Assembly: GCF_021390515.1 (NCBI RefSeq)
Contig: NZ_JAJUXI010000012.1
Span: forward strand, 186,001-250,000
DNA length: 64,000 nt
Reading direction: 5' to 3'
From: Dyadobacter sp. CY326
GTDB taxonomy: Bacteria > Bacteroidota > Bacteroidia > Cytophagales > Spirosomataceae
Part shown: one piece after another, positions 24,811 through 34,322 of the stretch
Numbering within the stretch: position 1 is the first letter of the stretch
Layout: each line of letters begins with the position of its first letter
Position numbers and translations under genes: made by a program
The notes under the pieces: model-generated
Database searches by the model: none
What the model was told of the DNA's origin: nothing
The model's input: the letters and a program-made list of their open reading frames with translations, nothing else

Positions 24811-26277
24811 CTAAACCCCCAAACTCCAACCATCACGATATTGACGGCGGACGAATTGGTTCACTTCGTCAAAGTTGGTCACTTTCATGTTTTGGGCGTC
24901 CCAGAGCATTTTCATGTTGCTTCCCGGATATGTGAAACCTTTTCCATCTTCTCTTGGCTTTGGCATATCTGCGCCGCGGATCGCCAGGTTTGCGCCTAAG
25001 ATTGCTTCGGTTAATGGTCCTGCGAGTTCGAATGGTGAGCTCAATTCCATTTTGCCGTAACCTGCGATACAACCTTCTACCCATTGCGCATAATGTCCTT
25101 CGGCACTGCCTGGCACGCGCGCAAACTTTTGTTTAACATTCACTTCCTGCATTCTGGTAAGTGGCAGCAAGCGTGGATTGGCTGCATATTCGCTGGCCAT
25201 CATTTTGCCTTTTGAACCTACAAACAAAATTCCGCTGTTCCCGTCCCCGAACAATTCATTCGGTCCAAGTTCTTCCGGGCGCTCCGGTTTGATGCCGCCG
25301 TCCATCCAATGCATGGTTACGGGGCCTTTTGTTTTTGGAGTCTTCGGGAATGTAAGCGTTGCGTGGCTCGACGGAGGGCAACTGTCTGGGAAAATGCCTC
25401 GTTTACCAAAAGCAGTGAAAACACTGCCTACGCTGGCCTGCATATCCGTCGCATATTTCAGCCCAAGCACACGGAATGGCGCTTCCATCAAGTGACATCC
25501 CAAATCGCCCAATGCGCCTGTTCCATAATCCCACCAACCTCTCCAGCTTCCCGGGATGAGGTTTTCCACATAATCTTTTTTAGGTGCGGTTCCCAGCCAA
25601 AGATCCCAGTCAAGTTCTTTTGGAACCGGTGGCTTTTCGGTTGGCCAGGGAATGCCTTGTGGCCAGATCGGCCGGTTGGTCCATATGTAGACTGTATCAA
25701 CGTCGCCGATGATGCCCGCGTCATACCATTCGTGCAATGTTCTCACGCCGTCGCCGGATGAACCCTGGTTTCCCATTTGGGTTACAACTTTATATTTTGC
25801 TGCTGCTTCGGTGAGTTTTCTGGCTTCGTAAATGTCATGCGTCATGGGCTTTTGCACATACACGTGCTTGCCCAGCTGCATGGCCGCCATGGCTACAACT
25901 GCGTGCGTGTGGTCGGGTGTGGAAACCGACACGGCATCGAAGTTTTTAGATTCCTTTTCGAACATTTCCCGGAAGTCCTTGTAATATTTGGCTTTGGGGA
26001 AATTGGTAATGCTCGTCGCTGCTCTGCGGTCGTCCACATCACACAAGTAAGCGATATCCGCCTTTCCGCTTTTTGCAAAATTGGCAAGGTCCGACGTGCC
26101 TTTTCCACCCGCTCCAACACCGGCAACAAGGAGCTTATCGCTTGGTGCTGTAAAGCCTTTCCCGCCCAAAACATGCCTCGGAACGATCATAAATCCGGCC
26201 GCAGTCACACCTGCCGCCTTGACGAAGTCTCTCCTGGAAGCAGTTGACTTCTCATTTGTTGTATTCTTTTTTTCCAT
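24811..26277 (-). CDS. secreted Gfo/Idh/MocA-family oxidoreductase
   Basis: A 488-residue protein. The ATG at 26277 gives MEKKNTTNEKSTASRRDFVKAAG, a twin-arginine export signal; the longer ORF start at 26313 only adds residues before it. The NAD(P)-binding Rossmann start is LLVAGVGAGGKG (about 49-60), and the AVSVSTPDHTHAVVAMAAMQLGKHVYVQKPMTHD block is the family signature with the catalytic-type Lys in QKP. The C-terminal domain contains GDLGCHLMEAPFRVL. Bacteroidota often export such enzymes to oxidise or modify sugars in the periplasm with tightly bound cofactor. The substrate is unknown. It is distinct from the GH109 enzyme encoded at 32850-34247. Confidence 0.9.
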   Translation of the reverse strand: MEKKNTTNEKSTASRRDFVKAAGVTAAGFMIVPRHVLGGKGFTAPSDKLLVAGVGAGGKGTSDLANFAKSGKADIAYLCDVDDRRAATSITNFPKAKYYKDFREMFEKESKNFDAVSVSTPDHTHAVVAMAAMQLGKHVYVQKPMTHDIYEARKLTEAAAKYKVVTQMGNQGSSGDGVRTLHEWYDAGIIGDVDTVYIWTNRPIWPQGIPWPTEKPPVPKELDWDLWLGTAPKKDYVENLIPGSWRGWWDYGTGALGDLGCHLMEAPFRVLGLKYATDMQASVGSVFTAFGKRGIFPDSCPPSSHATLTFPKTPKTKGPVTMHWMDGGIKPERPEELGPNELFGDGNSGILFVGSKGKMMASEYAANPRLLPLTRMQEVNVKQKFARVPGSAEGHYAQWVEGCIAGYGKMELSSPFELAGPLTEAILGANLAIRGADMPKPREDGKGFTYPGSNMKMLWDAQNMKVTNFDEVNQFVRRQYRDGWSLGV

Positions 26278-26490
26278 CTCGGGTTTTGGTTTAGTGCTTT
26301 TTGTCAGCAACAATTCAGCCTTTATCTGGCAATTTAAGCAGGCTTATTATTTTGTTAAGCAGGTTATTTTGAGAATTTACTCGAAAAAAATCGGGTCGTT
26401 TCCTGCCGTAATCATTCTACTCCAAAACGAGAAGTTAAGACCATTGGGATAAATAAAAAATGGACTGATGTACACCATGAAGAACAAAAC

Positions 26491-28716
26491 TCATTCAATC
26501 CTTCCTTTTTCCTCGTCCAATGCATTGTTATTGTGGCGGCGTTTGCGCGCGAAGGCGTCTTTTCCAAAACGATAGGTCATGGCAAGACTAATGCGCTGCG
26601 TATCCGATTCGCTTGTTTGGAAATATTCCGATTGTTTGAGGCTTAGTGATCTGTTGTTGTAAATCCAGGAATGAAACAAATCATCAAAAGCAACGCGCAG
26701 ACTGCCTTTTCCTTTCCATATTTTTTTCTGCACACCGCTATTCACGCGATACATTCCCCGCGTTAATGTCTGCCCATTCATATCCCGACTGGCGTAATAG
26801 CCACCCAGTTCCGCATTCCAGTTCGAGCCAAATGTGAAATAATTGTTCACCTCCAAACGCAGGATATTCACATCAAAATGCAGGTTTTCGGTGTAAACAC
26901 GGCCGTTAATGCCAATATGCGAAAGGCGTGCAGTATAGTTCAGATTCCACCATTTAGCGGGCGAAGTGGACACGGTTGTATTGAGCAAAAGCATGAATCC
27001 GCCTGCAATGTTCTTCGGTCTGGTTGTAAAAATGTCATCAACAGCCTCTGTTGTCTGAAAAATGAGATCAGAGAATTTGTTGTAACTCAAACCCATGTTC
27101 AGGAACTGCTTATGCTGATATTTCAACTCTATCCGGCTCTGATACTGCGGATTAAGCAATGGATTTCCGGAAGTGTACGAATATCGATCGCGGTAAAAAA
27201 GGAATGGATTGAGCAGCTGATAATTTGGGCGGGTGATCCTTCTTACAGCCATTAAAACCAATGTATTATTGCCCAATGTGTCCAATTTGTAACTGATAAA
27301 AGCGCCCGGGAAAAGTCCGGTATAATTTTTGGTAAAGCGGCTTCCTTTAACCTCATTATTACCAAGCTGTTCGCCACGCACCATTGTATTTTCCATCCGC
27401 AAGCCCAGTTGAACGCCCAGCCTTTTCCATGATTTTTGTCCGTTCAAATACAATGCATTGATATTTTCGTGGTATTTAAAATGATTGGATTGGCTGTTGT
27501 CAATCGTCTGCTCGGCGCCATTCACGTTGTAAAATTGATTCACATTGTCATTATCCACAATGCTGGATTTAAAACCCGCCTCAATCCGCGCCTTGTTCTT
27601 CAAAGGATACACATAATCCGCTTTGACTGTGTAAATGTCAATGCTTGCGGGAATGACATATCGGAATTGCTCATGCCCAAGTAATGCGCCTTCGGGTGCG
27701 TATGTAAAGTTTTGCAGATGCTGATTTCCGTTGGATTGGTAATTCAGATAGTTGATGTCAGCCGAAAGTTCTTTGCCTTTATTATCGAATTTGTGCTGCA
27801 TATTCAGGTTAAAACCCAGGTTTGTTCTGGTGTCTCTGGCTTTTGTATCGCCCTTTCCAATGCGCTCTAAATGGTGTGTGCTGTCATAATCAATGCTTTT
27901 GTAATCAAACATTCCGTTTCTCGTCCCTTTATTAACATTAAAAATCACACCGTAAACCGTCTTGCTGCTTGCCGTAAAATCCATCCCGAAATTGGCGTTC
28001 AGACCGCGGTCTTTGAAAACGAAATTATTTTGCAGATCAACCATCGAAGTCAATGCGCCGGCTTCATTAAAAAAGCGTCTGTCGAAATGATCTTTGCGGT
28101 AATTTTTTTCATAGTTATAGCCCAGATTCGCGAAGAGATTGAGCTTTTTGTGGTTGTAATTCAAATTAACCGCATCATTGTTCCGGGCATATTTACCTTG
28201 CGAAACGCCCAGTGCAACATTGCCTGTAAACCCTCCTATCCTGTTCTTCTTCAACCTGATATTAATGATTGCGTTGCCCGAAGCGTCATATTTAGCAGAC
28301 GGATTGTCAATCAACTCGATTTTGTCCAGGTTGCCCCCCGGGATGGATTTCAAGTAAGCCGCCAGATCTTGGCCCGACATATAATTATTTTTCCCATCGA
28401 TCAGCACAAGCACACCGTTGCGGCCGTTCAGACTAATTTCGCCGCTGCTGTTAACGGAAATGCCCGGTGTTTTTTCCAAAACCTCCAATGTGTTACTCGT
28501 CGAGGCGCTGATCATGGCTTCCACATTCACAACGGTTTTGTCAATTTCCAGAACGATCAACGGCTTTTTTGACGTAATTACGACTTCGTTCAAATTGACG
28601 TCCTTGGCCTTTTCCGGCGCTTTTTCGGGTGCGGGAATAGTTTGTACCGCGGGCGTTTGCGCCATTGTTTGGCTGCACAACATTTTGAGAATCAGGAGAA
28701 TGCAAATCGTTTTCAT
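26491..28716 (-). CDS. TonB-dependent receptor-like outer-membrane barrel protein
   Basis: A 741-residue protein with signal peptide MKTICILLILKMLCSQTMAQ. A Pro/Lys/Glu-rich stretch follows, then directly the TonB-linker/plug region (DVNLNEVVITSKKPLIVLEIDKTVVNVE, LEVLEKTPGISVNSSGEISLNGRNGVLVLIDG, YLKSIPGGNLDKIELIDNPSAKYDASGNAIINIRLKK). The barrel is of the 'outer membrane beta-barrel protein' type and ends in RIE after a basic tail (FARKRRHNNNALDEEKGRIE). The carboxypeptidase-like domain usual at the N-terminus of this family is missing. It is divergent from the LytS/LytTR gene pair, sharing a 221-bp intergenic region with two inverted repeats, so regulation by that pair is plausible. Confidence 0.88.
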   Translation of the reverse strand: MKTICILLILKMLCSQTMAQTPAVQTIPAPEKAPEKAKDVNLNEVVITSKKPLIVLEIDKTVVNVEAMISASTSNTLEVLEKTPGISVNSSGEISLNGRNGVLVLIDGKNNYMSGQDLAAYLKSIPGGNLDKIELIDNPSAKYDASGNAIINIRLKKNRIGGFTGNVALGVSQGKYARNNDAVNLNYNHKKLNLFANLGYNYEKNYRKDHFDRRFFNEAGALTSMVDLQNNFVFKDRGLNANFGMDFTASSKTVYGVIFNVNKGTRNGMFDYKSIDYDSTHHLERIGKGDTKARDTRTNLGFNLNMQHKFDNKGKELSADINYLNYQSNGNQHLQNFTYAPEGALLGHEQFRYVIPASIDIYTVKADYVYPLKNKARIEAGFKSSIVDNDNVNQFYNVNGAEQTIDNSQSNHFKYHENINALYLNGQKSWKRLGVQLGLRMENTMVRGEQLGNNEVKGSRFTKNYTGLFPGAFISYKLDTLGNNTLVLMAVRRITRPNYQLLNPFLFYRDRYSYTSGNPLLNPQYQSRIELKYQHKQFLNMGLSYNKFSDLIFQTTEAVDDIFTTRPKNIAGGFMLLLNTTVSTSPAKWWNLNYTARLSHIGINGRVYTENLHFDVNILRLEVNNYFTFGSNWNAELGGYYASRDMNGQTLTRGMYRVNSGVQKKIWKGKGSLRVAFDDLFHSWIYNNRSLSLKQSEYFQTSESDTQRISLAMTYRFGKDAFARKRRHNNNALDEEKGRIE

Positions 28717-28836
28717 CTTTTTAGTTTTTTATGGCCAAATCAATTTTTGATGGGTCAAATATTGAAGCGGGAAAACCTTGATGAAAACCGGGCGGCTGGA
28801 CAAGGACTTTTCACTGACAGAACACACTTTTGAACC

Positions 28837-28873
28837 GTCAAACCGATTTGACCAGACGAAAGGGGTTTTCGTC
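28837..28873. promoter_or_regulatory. two adjacent inverted repeats in a divergent promoter region
   Basis: GTCAAA-CCGA-TTTGAC (28837-28852) and GACGAAA-GGGGT-TTTCGTC (28855-28873) sit side by side between the receptor gene (minus) and the LytS-type kinase gene (plus). They are possible binding sites for the LytTR regulator encoded next door; no experimental basis. Confidence 0.4.
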
Positions 28874-28937
28874 AGGAGCCAGGCAGTTTATGACAAGAAT
28901 GCTTCGTTAAATTGATGCGGCGAAGCACATTTGTGGC

Positions 28938-30008
28938 ATGTTTAATGATGAAAAAACGGAGCGAGCCATGAAGGACTTAACTGAAAACAAAGCTGTGCAA
29001 TTTGTTCGCAACAACATCTATTATTTGCTTGCGGCGATTGCGGCCGTGCCTATTTGGCTGGCGATTGATTCTTTTGCCAACTCCGTGGGCACCAATAATG
29101 ACGAAGCAGTTGCTGCCGCGGCAACGGGCTGTTTAATTCTCTGCATTTTCCTCGGCAGGCATTTCGGGCAGTTATGGGCATTGAAATACAAAACAATTTC
29201 CAACGAGGTGCTTATCGCACTGTCCCTTATCACATTCGGCAGCATTGTTTTTCTGTTTGTACATGCCGAATATCTTGATGAGGATTATGGCCCGCTGAAT
29301 CTGCTGTTATATTGGGTCCCTTTTTTGCTAAGCGGATTGACATTAGGCATGCTCATTAAGCTGGGCCGGAGCGTTACGCAAAACCAATTGAAAGAAGCAC
29401 GCGCGGCAGCCGAGCATAGCAAAAGCGAGCTGCATTTGCTTCAATCGCAGCTAAGTCCCCATTTTTTATTTAACACATTGAATAATTTATACGGCTTGTC
29501 GCTTACGCAGCACGAACGCATTCCGCCGTTGCTTTTGAAGCTTTCCGATCTGCTGCGATACTCGGTTTATGAAGCCAATGAAGTTTTTGTTCCGCTCAAA
29601 GACGAGCTGGTTTACATTCATCATTACATTGAATTTGAAAAAATAAGGATTGGCGACAGGCTCGTTTTGACCACTAATTTTGAAGAAATCACAAGTCCGG
29701 ACATCAAAATCGCGCCCATGCTGCTGATCGTTTTTGTTGAAAATGCGTTTAAGCATTCCAAAAACACCATCGACGAGAAAATCTATATTTCCATTGAATT
29801 GAAACTTTGGGAAAACCTGATCCTTTTCTCAATAAAAAACTCTCACGATCAGCGTGAAAAAGAACTTTCAATTGTGGAAAAACACAGCGGATTCGGTCTG
29901 GCGAGCGTAAATAAGCGTCTTGTATTACTTTATCCCAATGAGCACGAGCTCGTTATAAAGAATGAACCAACGACTTATCAGGCCGTTTTAAGGCTCAAAA
30001 CCAAGTAA
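28938..30008 (+). CDS. LytS/YehU-type sensor histidine kinase
   Basis: A 356-residue membrane kinase; an ATG at 28968 (MKDLTENK) is an equally good start. Four transmembrane segments are visible (about 27-46, 55-73, 91-110, 121-142), then a linker helix. The His-kinase domain has the phospho-acceptor in QLSPHFLFNTLNNLYGLS (His175), the N box VFVENAFKHSKN and the ATP-lid glycine motif GFGLASVNKRL. No extracellular sensory domain is present, so it probably senses a signal in or near the membrane. It is paired with the LytTR response regulator 24 nt downstream. Confidence 0.93.
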   Translation: MFNDEKTERAMKDLTENKAVQFVRNNIYYLLAAIAAVPIWLAIDSFANSVGTNNDEAVAAAATGCLILCIFLGRHFGQLWALKYKTISNEVLIALSLITFGSIVFLFVHAEYLDEDYGPLNLLLYWVPFLLSGLTLGMLIKLGRSVTQNQLKEARAAAEHSKSELHLLQSQLSPHFLFNTLNNLYGLSLTQHERIPPLLLKLSDLLRYSVYEANEVFVPLKDELVYIHHYIEFEKIRIGDRLVLTTNFEEITSPDIKIAPMLLIVFVENAFKHSKNTIDEKIYISIELKLWENLILFSIKNSHDQREKELSIVEKHSGFGLASVNKRLVLLYPNEHELVIKNEPTTYQAVLRLKTK

Positions 30009-30031
30009 ACGCTTTCCCAGAAATTCAACCA

Positions 30032-30742
30032 ATGCAAAAATTCAATTGCCTCATCGTCGACGACGAACCCATTGCGCGGGATATCCTGAAAACCTATTGC
30101 GGCCATCTGGATAACCTCGAAGTTGTGGGCATGTGCGGCAATGCATTGCAGGCCAAGGCGGTGATGCAGCAGCAAAAGGTTGACATTCTGTTTCTGGACA
30201 TTAATATGCCGGTTATGGATGGGATTGCATTTTTGAAAACACTCAAAAAACAGCCGCAAGTCATTTTTACAACGGCTTACAAGGAGCACGCCGTGGACGC
30301 ATTTGACCTTGCGGCCTGTGATTATTTGCTCAAACCCTTTTCGCTGGAACGCTTCATCATTGCCGTGGACAAGGCGCTGGAACATTTGCAGGAACAGCCA
30401 AGGCCTGCTGAAACGGTTTATAATGACAAAACAACGGATTACATCTTCATCAAAGCCGGCGATAAGATCTTCAAAATCGAGCACGACGAGCTGCTATATG
30501 CCGAAGCCAATGGCAATTACACCAAAATTGTCACCACGCAGCACACGCTGTCGCCCGCAATGACTTTTTCGAGCTTTGAGGAGCTTTTGCCGCCGACATT
30601 ATTTCTTCGGATTCACCGCTCCTTTATCATTAATAAGGCCAAAATCAGCCACATCGAAGGAAATCGCGTTTTTATTAATGGCGCAGAAATTCCGATCGGT
30701 CAGAATTATCGGGAAGCGTTTTTGAAGCATATCGGTTTGTAA
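30032..30742 (+). CDS. LytTR-family response regulator
   Basis: A 236-residue cytosolic regulator. Receiver domain at about 1-120: acidic pocket VDDEP (Asp10, Asp11), phospho-acceptor Asp56 in LFLDINMPVMDG, Thr in FTTAYKEH and the conserved Lys in DYLLKPF. The LytTR DNA-binding domain is in the C-terminal 100 residues (YAEANGNYTKIVT, LFLRIHRSFIINKAKISHI, IPIGQNYRE). It is the partner of the LytS-like kinase; the two genes form a two-component operon. The divergent TonB-type receptor gene is a candidate target. Confidence 0.95.
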   Translation: MQKFNCLIVDDEPIARDILKTYCGHLDNLEVVGMCGNALQAKAVMQQQKVDILFLDINMPVMDGIAFLKTLKKQPQVIFTTAYKEHAVDAFDLAACDYLLKPFSLERFIIAVDKALEHLQEQPRPAETVYNDKTTDYIFIKAGDKIFKIEHDELLYAEANGNYTKIVTTQHTLSPAMTFSSFEELLPPTLFLRIHRSFIINKAKISHIEGNRVFINGAEIPIGQNYREAFLKHIGL

Positions 30743-30746
30743 AAAC

Positions 30747-32048
30747 TCATTTTAACCATTGGTCAAACCAACCGAATGCGTCTTGCTGCATTTGCACATC
30801 GAACTTGTGTGGTCCGTCGTAATATTTGGCCAGAAATTTATCGTCTGCGCCTGCTTTTTTATAAACTGCTGCAAGGACCTGATCTGCCTTTTTCATTTCG
30901 GGAAGCGTATAAAGCTCATCCTGATTGTTATTTTGAACCAATGTCGGCAATGGAACGCGCAGTCCCAGGATTTCTGGGAAATCAAGATATTTTGGCAAAA
31001 TCGGTGTGTAAGTCATCCATGTGTGGTTTACGGCCTTATTTAAAATGAGATCAGTCCATGTTGTCATAAAACCAACGCAAACTGCACATTTAATGCGCGA
31101 GTCCATGCCGCCCAAATAAACGGTCCGCAAGCCGCCACCCGACAAACCGCCGCAGCCCATGCGCTCCTTATCCACATCTTCTCGCTGTTCCAAAATATCC
31201 AGCGCAATTTGATCTTCTGCCAGAAAAACACCCGGCCACGTCGTGCCAGCACTGAAAAGCGACTTGGACATGACGTGCTCATGCGCACTTGACCATTCAT
31301 TATAAGCTTCAATGTTCTCGCTTTTTTCGGGCTCCTGATCCGATTTACCCGTTGTACTTACTTCGCCCCAGGTCAATCCCTCCACGTCTTCAAACCTTAC
31401 GCGGCGGCTTCCAAATGTGAACGCATCATGCACAAGCACCACATATCCGCGCTTGGCAACTTCATTGGCCCAGGCAAGTCCGCCGTAATCTTTTGCCCGA
31501 TGCTCGGCCAAAAGCGGATGCTGATTCTCCGAAGTTTTGACAATTTTTCTATAACCAAAATACTTTTTGCCCGCATGATCGTGCAGGCCCAGTATCGCAG
31601 GAAGCGGCTTTGTTGCGCCTTGCGGTTTCAAAACAACGGCCTCCGTTTTATGGCCGTAAGGCAGCTGCCAGGAAATTTCTTCTATTTCCAGACCGTCGTA
31701 AACGTATTTTTTATCAATGGTAACCTGGGGCAAAGGCGATTTTGGCGGACTGGCAATCAGCTCTTCTGCTTTTGCACGCGCCTCCTTTTTCCACGCGTTC
31801 AAATCCGTCCACTTCGGGTCCCGGAAAGACAGGGGAGGAACTGGCTTCAACAGCGAAGCAGCCCAGCTTCCGTAGTCGCCGATAATGCTTTTTTCTATTA
31901 ATTGCGCGCTTTGTGAAGCTGGATTTTCCATGGGCATAAAATTTGAAATTGCATCAACATTGAAACTAAAAGGGATCGCCACGGCGGCTAATGACGTTTT
32001 CAGAAACTCCCGCCTATCATTGTTTCCCCCAAGATTATCAGGTTTCAT
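30747..32048 (-). CDS. exported alpha/beta hydrolase (acetyl-esterase type)
   Basis: A 433-residue protein with an export signal of twin-arginine type (DRREFLKTSLAAVAIPFSFNVDA). Alpha/beta-hydrolase landmarks: ILGLHDHAGKKYFG oxyanion region, a nucleophile elbow GLSGGG (about 289-294) and a late PHKFD histidine. Family members of this size are carbohydrate or xylan acetyl-esterases and related hydrolases; substrate unknown. It is the last gene of a probable three-gene unit with nagB (12 nt upstream) and a GH109 gene, which suggests de-esterification of an amino-sugar glycan. Confidence 0.75.
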   Translation of the reverse strand: MKPDNLGGNNDRREFLKTSLAAVAIPFSFNVDAISNFMPMENPASQSAQLIEKSIIGDYGSWAASLLKPVPPLSFRDPKWTDLNAWKKEARAKAEELIASPPKSPLPQVTIDKKYVYDGLEIEEISWQLPYGHKTEAVVLKPQGATKPLPAILGLHDHAGKKYFGYRKIVKTSENQHPLLAEHRAKDYGGLAWANEVAKRGYVVLVHDAFTFGSRRVRFEDVEGLTWGEVSTTGKSDQEPEKSENIEAYNEWSSAHEHVMSKSLFSAGTTWPGVFLAEDQIALDILEQREDVDKERMGCGGLSGGGLRTVYLGGMDSRIKCAVCVGFMTTWTDLILNKAVNHTWMTYTPILPKYLDFPEILGLRVPLPTLVQNNNQDELYTLPEMKKADQVLAAVYKKAGADDKFLAKYYDGPHKFDVQMQQDAFGWFDQWLK

Positions 32049-32060
32049 GTTCGAGAAAGA

Positions 32061-32810
32061 TTAAGCGATCTTGTTTTCAGGAAGTTGAGACGCGGAGCTT
32101 TTGTCGAGAAAAAATGTGCAATCTGCGTGTTGCTGCAAAATGCTCGCGGGATAAATGTTGCTCACAGGCTGCATTAAACTATTTTTGACGGCCAGCGCTT
32201 TACGCTCATCCGGCACGGAACAGATTATGGATTTTGATTTCATAATTTGCTTCACCGTCATGCTGATCGCCTGCAATGGCACTTCATTCAATGATCCAAA
32301 CCAGCCTTCGCCCATTTGCTGCATGCGGCAGGGTTCATCCAGGTTTACGACGTGATATGCGTTTTCATTTTCAAAATCAGCGGGCGGATCATTGAATGCA
32401 AGATGTCCGTTTTCACCAATGCCCACCAGCGCCACGTCGATCGGATGCTGGCTGATTATGCTGTTCAAATGCTCAATTTCCGTTTCAATGTTCCCTTCAC
32501 CATTAATGAGGTGAACTGCTTTTAATGTCGGGACTTTGTCCAAAAAGCGCTCTTGCAAATATTTCCGGAAACTCGCAGCGTGAGACAACGGCAATCCAAT
32601 GAACTCGTCGAGGTGAAACATGGTTACCTTTCCCCAGTCGATGTTTTCTTCTTTTATCAATTGTTCCAATGTTTGAAACTGGCTGGTTCCTGTGGCGAGG
32701 ATAATGTTAGCAAAACCATTTTCAGCAATGGTTTTGCGGATCAATGCTGCGGCCAGCGTTCCGGCCTTCGCTCCCAATTCACGCTTGTCCTCCGAAATAT
32801 CAACTTTCAT
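32061..32810 (-). CDS. nagB: glucosamine-6-phosphate deaminase-family protein
   Basis: A 249-residue NagB/6-phosphogluconolactonase-fold enzyme. Motifs: ILATGTSQFQTLEQL (phosphate loop), TMFHLDEFIGL (proton-transfer Asp/Glu pair) and ALVGIGENGHLAFNDP with the active-site His. The residue before Gly-His is Asn where E. coli NagB has Asp; Asn also occurs in other bacterial NagB forms as I recall, so activity is still likely. It would convert GlcN-6-P into fructose-6-P and ammonia. It lies between a GH109 N-acetylgalactosaminidase-type gene and an exported esterase gene, consistent with amino-sugar breakdown. No nagA is present in the window. Confidence 0.85.
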   Translation of the reverse strand: MKVDISEDKRELGAKAGTLAAALIRKTIAENGFANIILATGTSQFQTLEQLIKEENIDWGKVTMFHLDEFIGLPLSHAASFRKYLQERFLDKVPTLKAVHLINGEGNIETEIEHLNSIISQHPIDVALVGIGENGHLAFNDPPADFENENAYHVVNLDEPCRMQQMGEGWFGSLNEVPLQAISMTVKQIMKSKSIICSVPDERKALAVKNSLMQPVSNIYPASILQQHADCTFFLDKSSASQLPENKIA

Positions 32811-32849
32811 TACAATCTGGTCAATTAAGGCTTTTATTTAACTCAAATT

Positions 32850-34247
32850 TTACAATTTCACTCCTGTGTTCCCTCCCTGAGAAAGGGCGATGTCCACGGG
32901 TTTATTGGATTTCCATGCCCCGGATGTAAAGTCGGGAATGTCGATGGAATTGGAACGGTGGGCCACGGACCATTCGCTCAAAGGCGCGATCACGCTCCAA
33001 GAAGCAGCATCATAAACGTCCTGATCGAGTGGTAAGCCGTTCCTGAGGCAGTCGATCAGGCGCCAGTCCATCAGAAAATCCATGCCGCCGTGGCCGCCCA
33101 CTTTTTTCGCCAGCTCACCGATCCTCTTCACGATTTCGGGCTGATATTGTTGCTCTAACGCTTTGAAATCGGCATCTTTCAACCATTCGTGTCCGTGTGC
33201 AATGCGTCCTTCCAAGCCGCCTTCGGGCAATGGATATTTTTGGGCTGATCCTTTTGTGCCGCTGATGAGGTGCAATCTTGAATAAACGCGCGGGGAAGTT
33301 ACATCGTGCTGTAACATAATTGTCTTGCCTTTCGCGGTGCGGATGGTGGTCGTGTTCATGTTGCCCCGGAAAGTCTTCCCTTTAAATTGCTTGAAGTCAG
33401 GATCTTCGGCGGCCAGCTTTTCGGCGCGTGCTTGCAGCATGAAGTCGTTGCTGGCCATGCTCACCAGATAATCCATTTTGTCGCCGCGGTTAATGTCCAT
33501 AATCTGCGCGACGGGTCCCAGTCCGTGGGTCGGATAAAGGTTGCCATTGCGCTGATTTTCTTTCAAGCGCCAAAGGTCATATCGCTTTGATTTGTCAAAA
33601 AATGAATCGTAAATGTCATGAATGTAAGCGCCCTCGGCATGAATAATGTCACCGAAATAGCCCTGCCTGGCCATATTAAGGGTTAGCAATTCGAAAAAGT
33701 CGTAACAGCAGTTTTCGAGCATCATGCAATGCTTTTTGGTCTTTTCTGATGTTTCAACGAGCTTCCAGCAATCGTCAACCGTTGTCGCAGCCGGAATTTC
33801 GACGGCCGCATGCTTGCCGTGTTCCATGGCGTAATTGGCCATTGGCGCGTGCAGGTTCCAGGGCGTGCATATATAAACGAGGTCAAGATCTTCCTGCTCA
33901 CACATCTGCTTCCACGCATCGGCTGTTCCCGAGTAAACTTTGGGGTTATGACCCGAGCCTTCAAATGTCTTTTTTGCCTCCTCTGCCTTTTCCGTTCTGA
34001 TGTCGCAAAGGGCGGTTACTTTCACATTTTCAAGCTTTTTGATCCGCTGAATGGCTCCTCCGCCACGATTGCCGAGTCCAATGTAACCAATGCGGACCGT
34101 GTCAATTTTTGGTGCTGCATAACCGCTCATGTTAAACTTCGGGGCTCCGGACGCAGGCCGTACGAGTGGATTAGCGTTAGCGTAACCGGCATTCAGCAAC
34201 CCAATGCTGCTCAGACCAGTAAGCTTCAAAAAGTCTCTCTTTTTCAT
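32850..34247 (-). CDS. glycoside hydrolase family 109 protein (alpha-N-acetylgalactosaminidase type)
   Basis: A 465-residue exported protein; the N-terminus MKKRDFLKLTGLSSIG is a twin-arginine-like signal with KKR in place of RR. The Rossmann segment VRIGYIGLGNRGGGAI (about 51-66) binds NAD. AAVEIPAATTVDDCW is the shifted Gfo/Idh motif, and GNLYPTHGLGPVAQIMDINRGD is the GH109 hallmark with the catalytic-region His. The family cleaves terminal alpha-GalNAc with NAD as a non-consumed cofactor, through an oxidation-elimination route. It heads the putative amino-sugar unit with nagB and an exported esterase. Confidence 0.9.
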   Translation of the reverse strand: MKKRDFLKLTGLSSIGLLNAGYANANPLVRPASGAPKFNMSGYAAPKIDTVRIGYIGLGNRGGGAIQRIKKLENVKVTALCDIRTEKAEEAKKTFEGSGHNPKVYSGTADAWKQMCEQEDLDLVYICTPWNLHAPMANYAMEHGKHAAVEIPAATTVDDCWKLVETSEKTKKHCMMLENCCYDFFELLTLNMARQGYFGDIIHAEGAYIHDIYDSFFDKSKRYDLWRLKENQRNGNLYPTHGLGPVAQIMDINRGDKMDYLVSMASNDFMLQARAEKLAAEDPDFKQFKGKTFRGNMNTTTIRTAKGKTIMLQHDVTSPRVYSRLHLISGTKGSAQKYPLPEGGLEGRIAHGHEWLKDADFKALEQQYQPEIVKRIGELAKKVGGHGGMDFLMDWRLIDCLRNGLPLDQDVYDAASWSVIAPLSEWSVAHRSNSIDIPDFTSGAWKSNKPVDIALSQGGNTGVKL

Positions 34248-34322
34248 ATGTTCAGCTTATCAGTATCATAAGCATGAATTGGTTTTATCTAACCATTGAA
34301 GAGGCTGTTCTTTGGGATAAAG

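Noticed and set aside
24811..26277. GH109 assignment for this Gfo/Idh/MocA protein
   Set aside because: It lacks the GNLYPTHGLGP block seen in the other protein at 32850-34247; it keeps the ordinary oxidoreductase QKP motif.
32061..32810. Inactive NagB because Asn replaces Asp before Gly-His
   Set aside because: Other bacterial NagB enzymes carry Asn here as far as I recall; the rest of the active site is kept.
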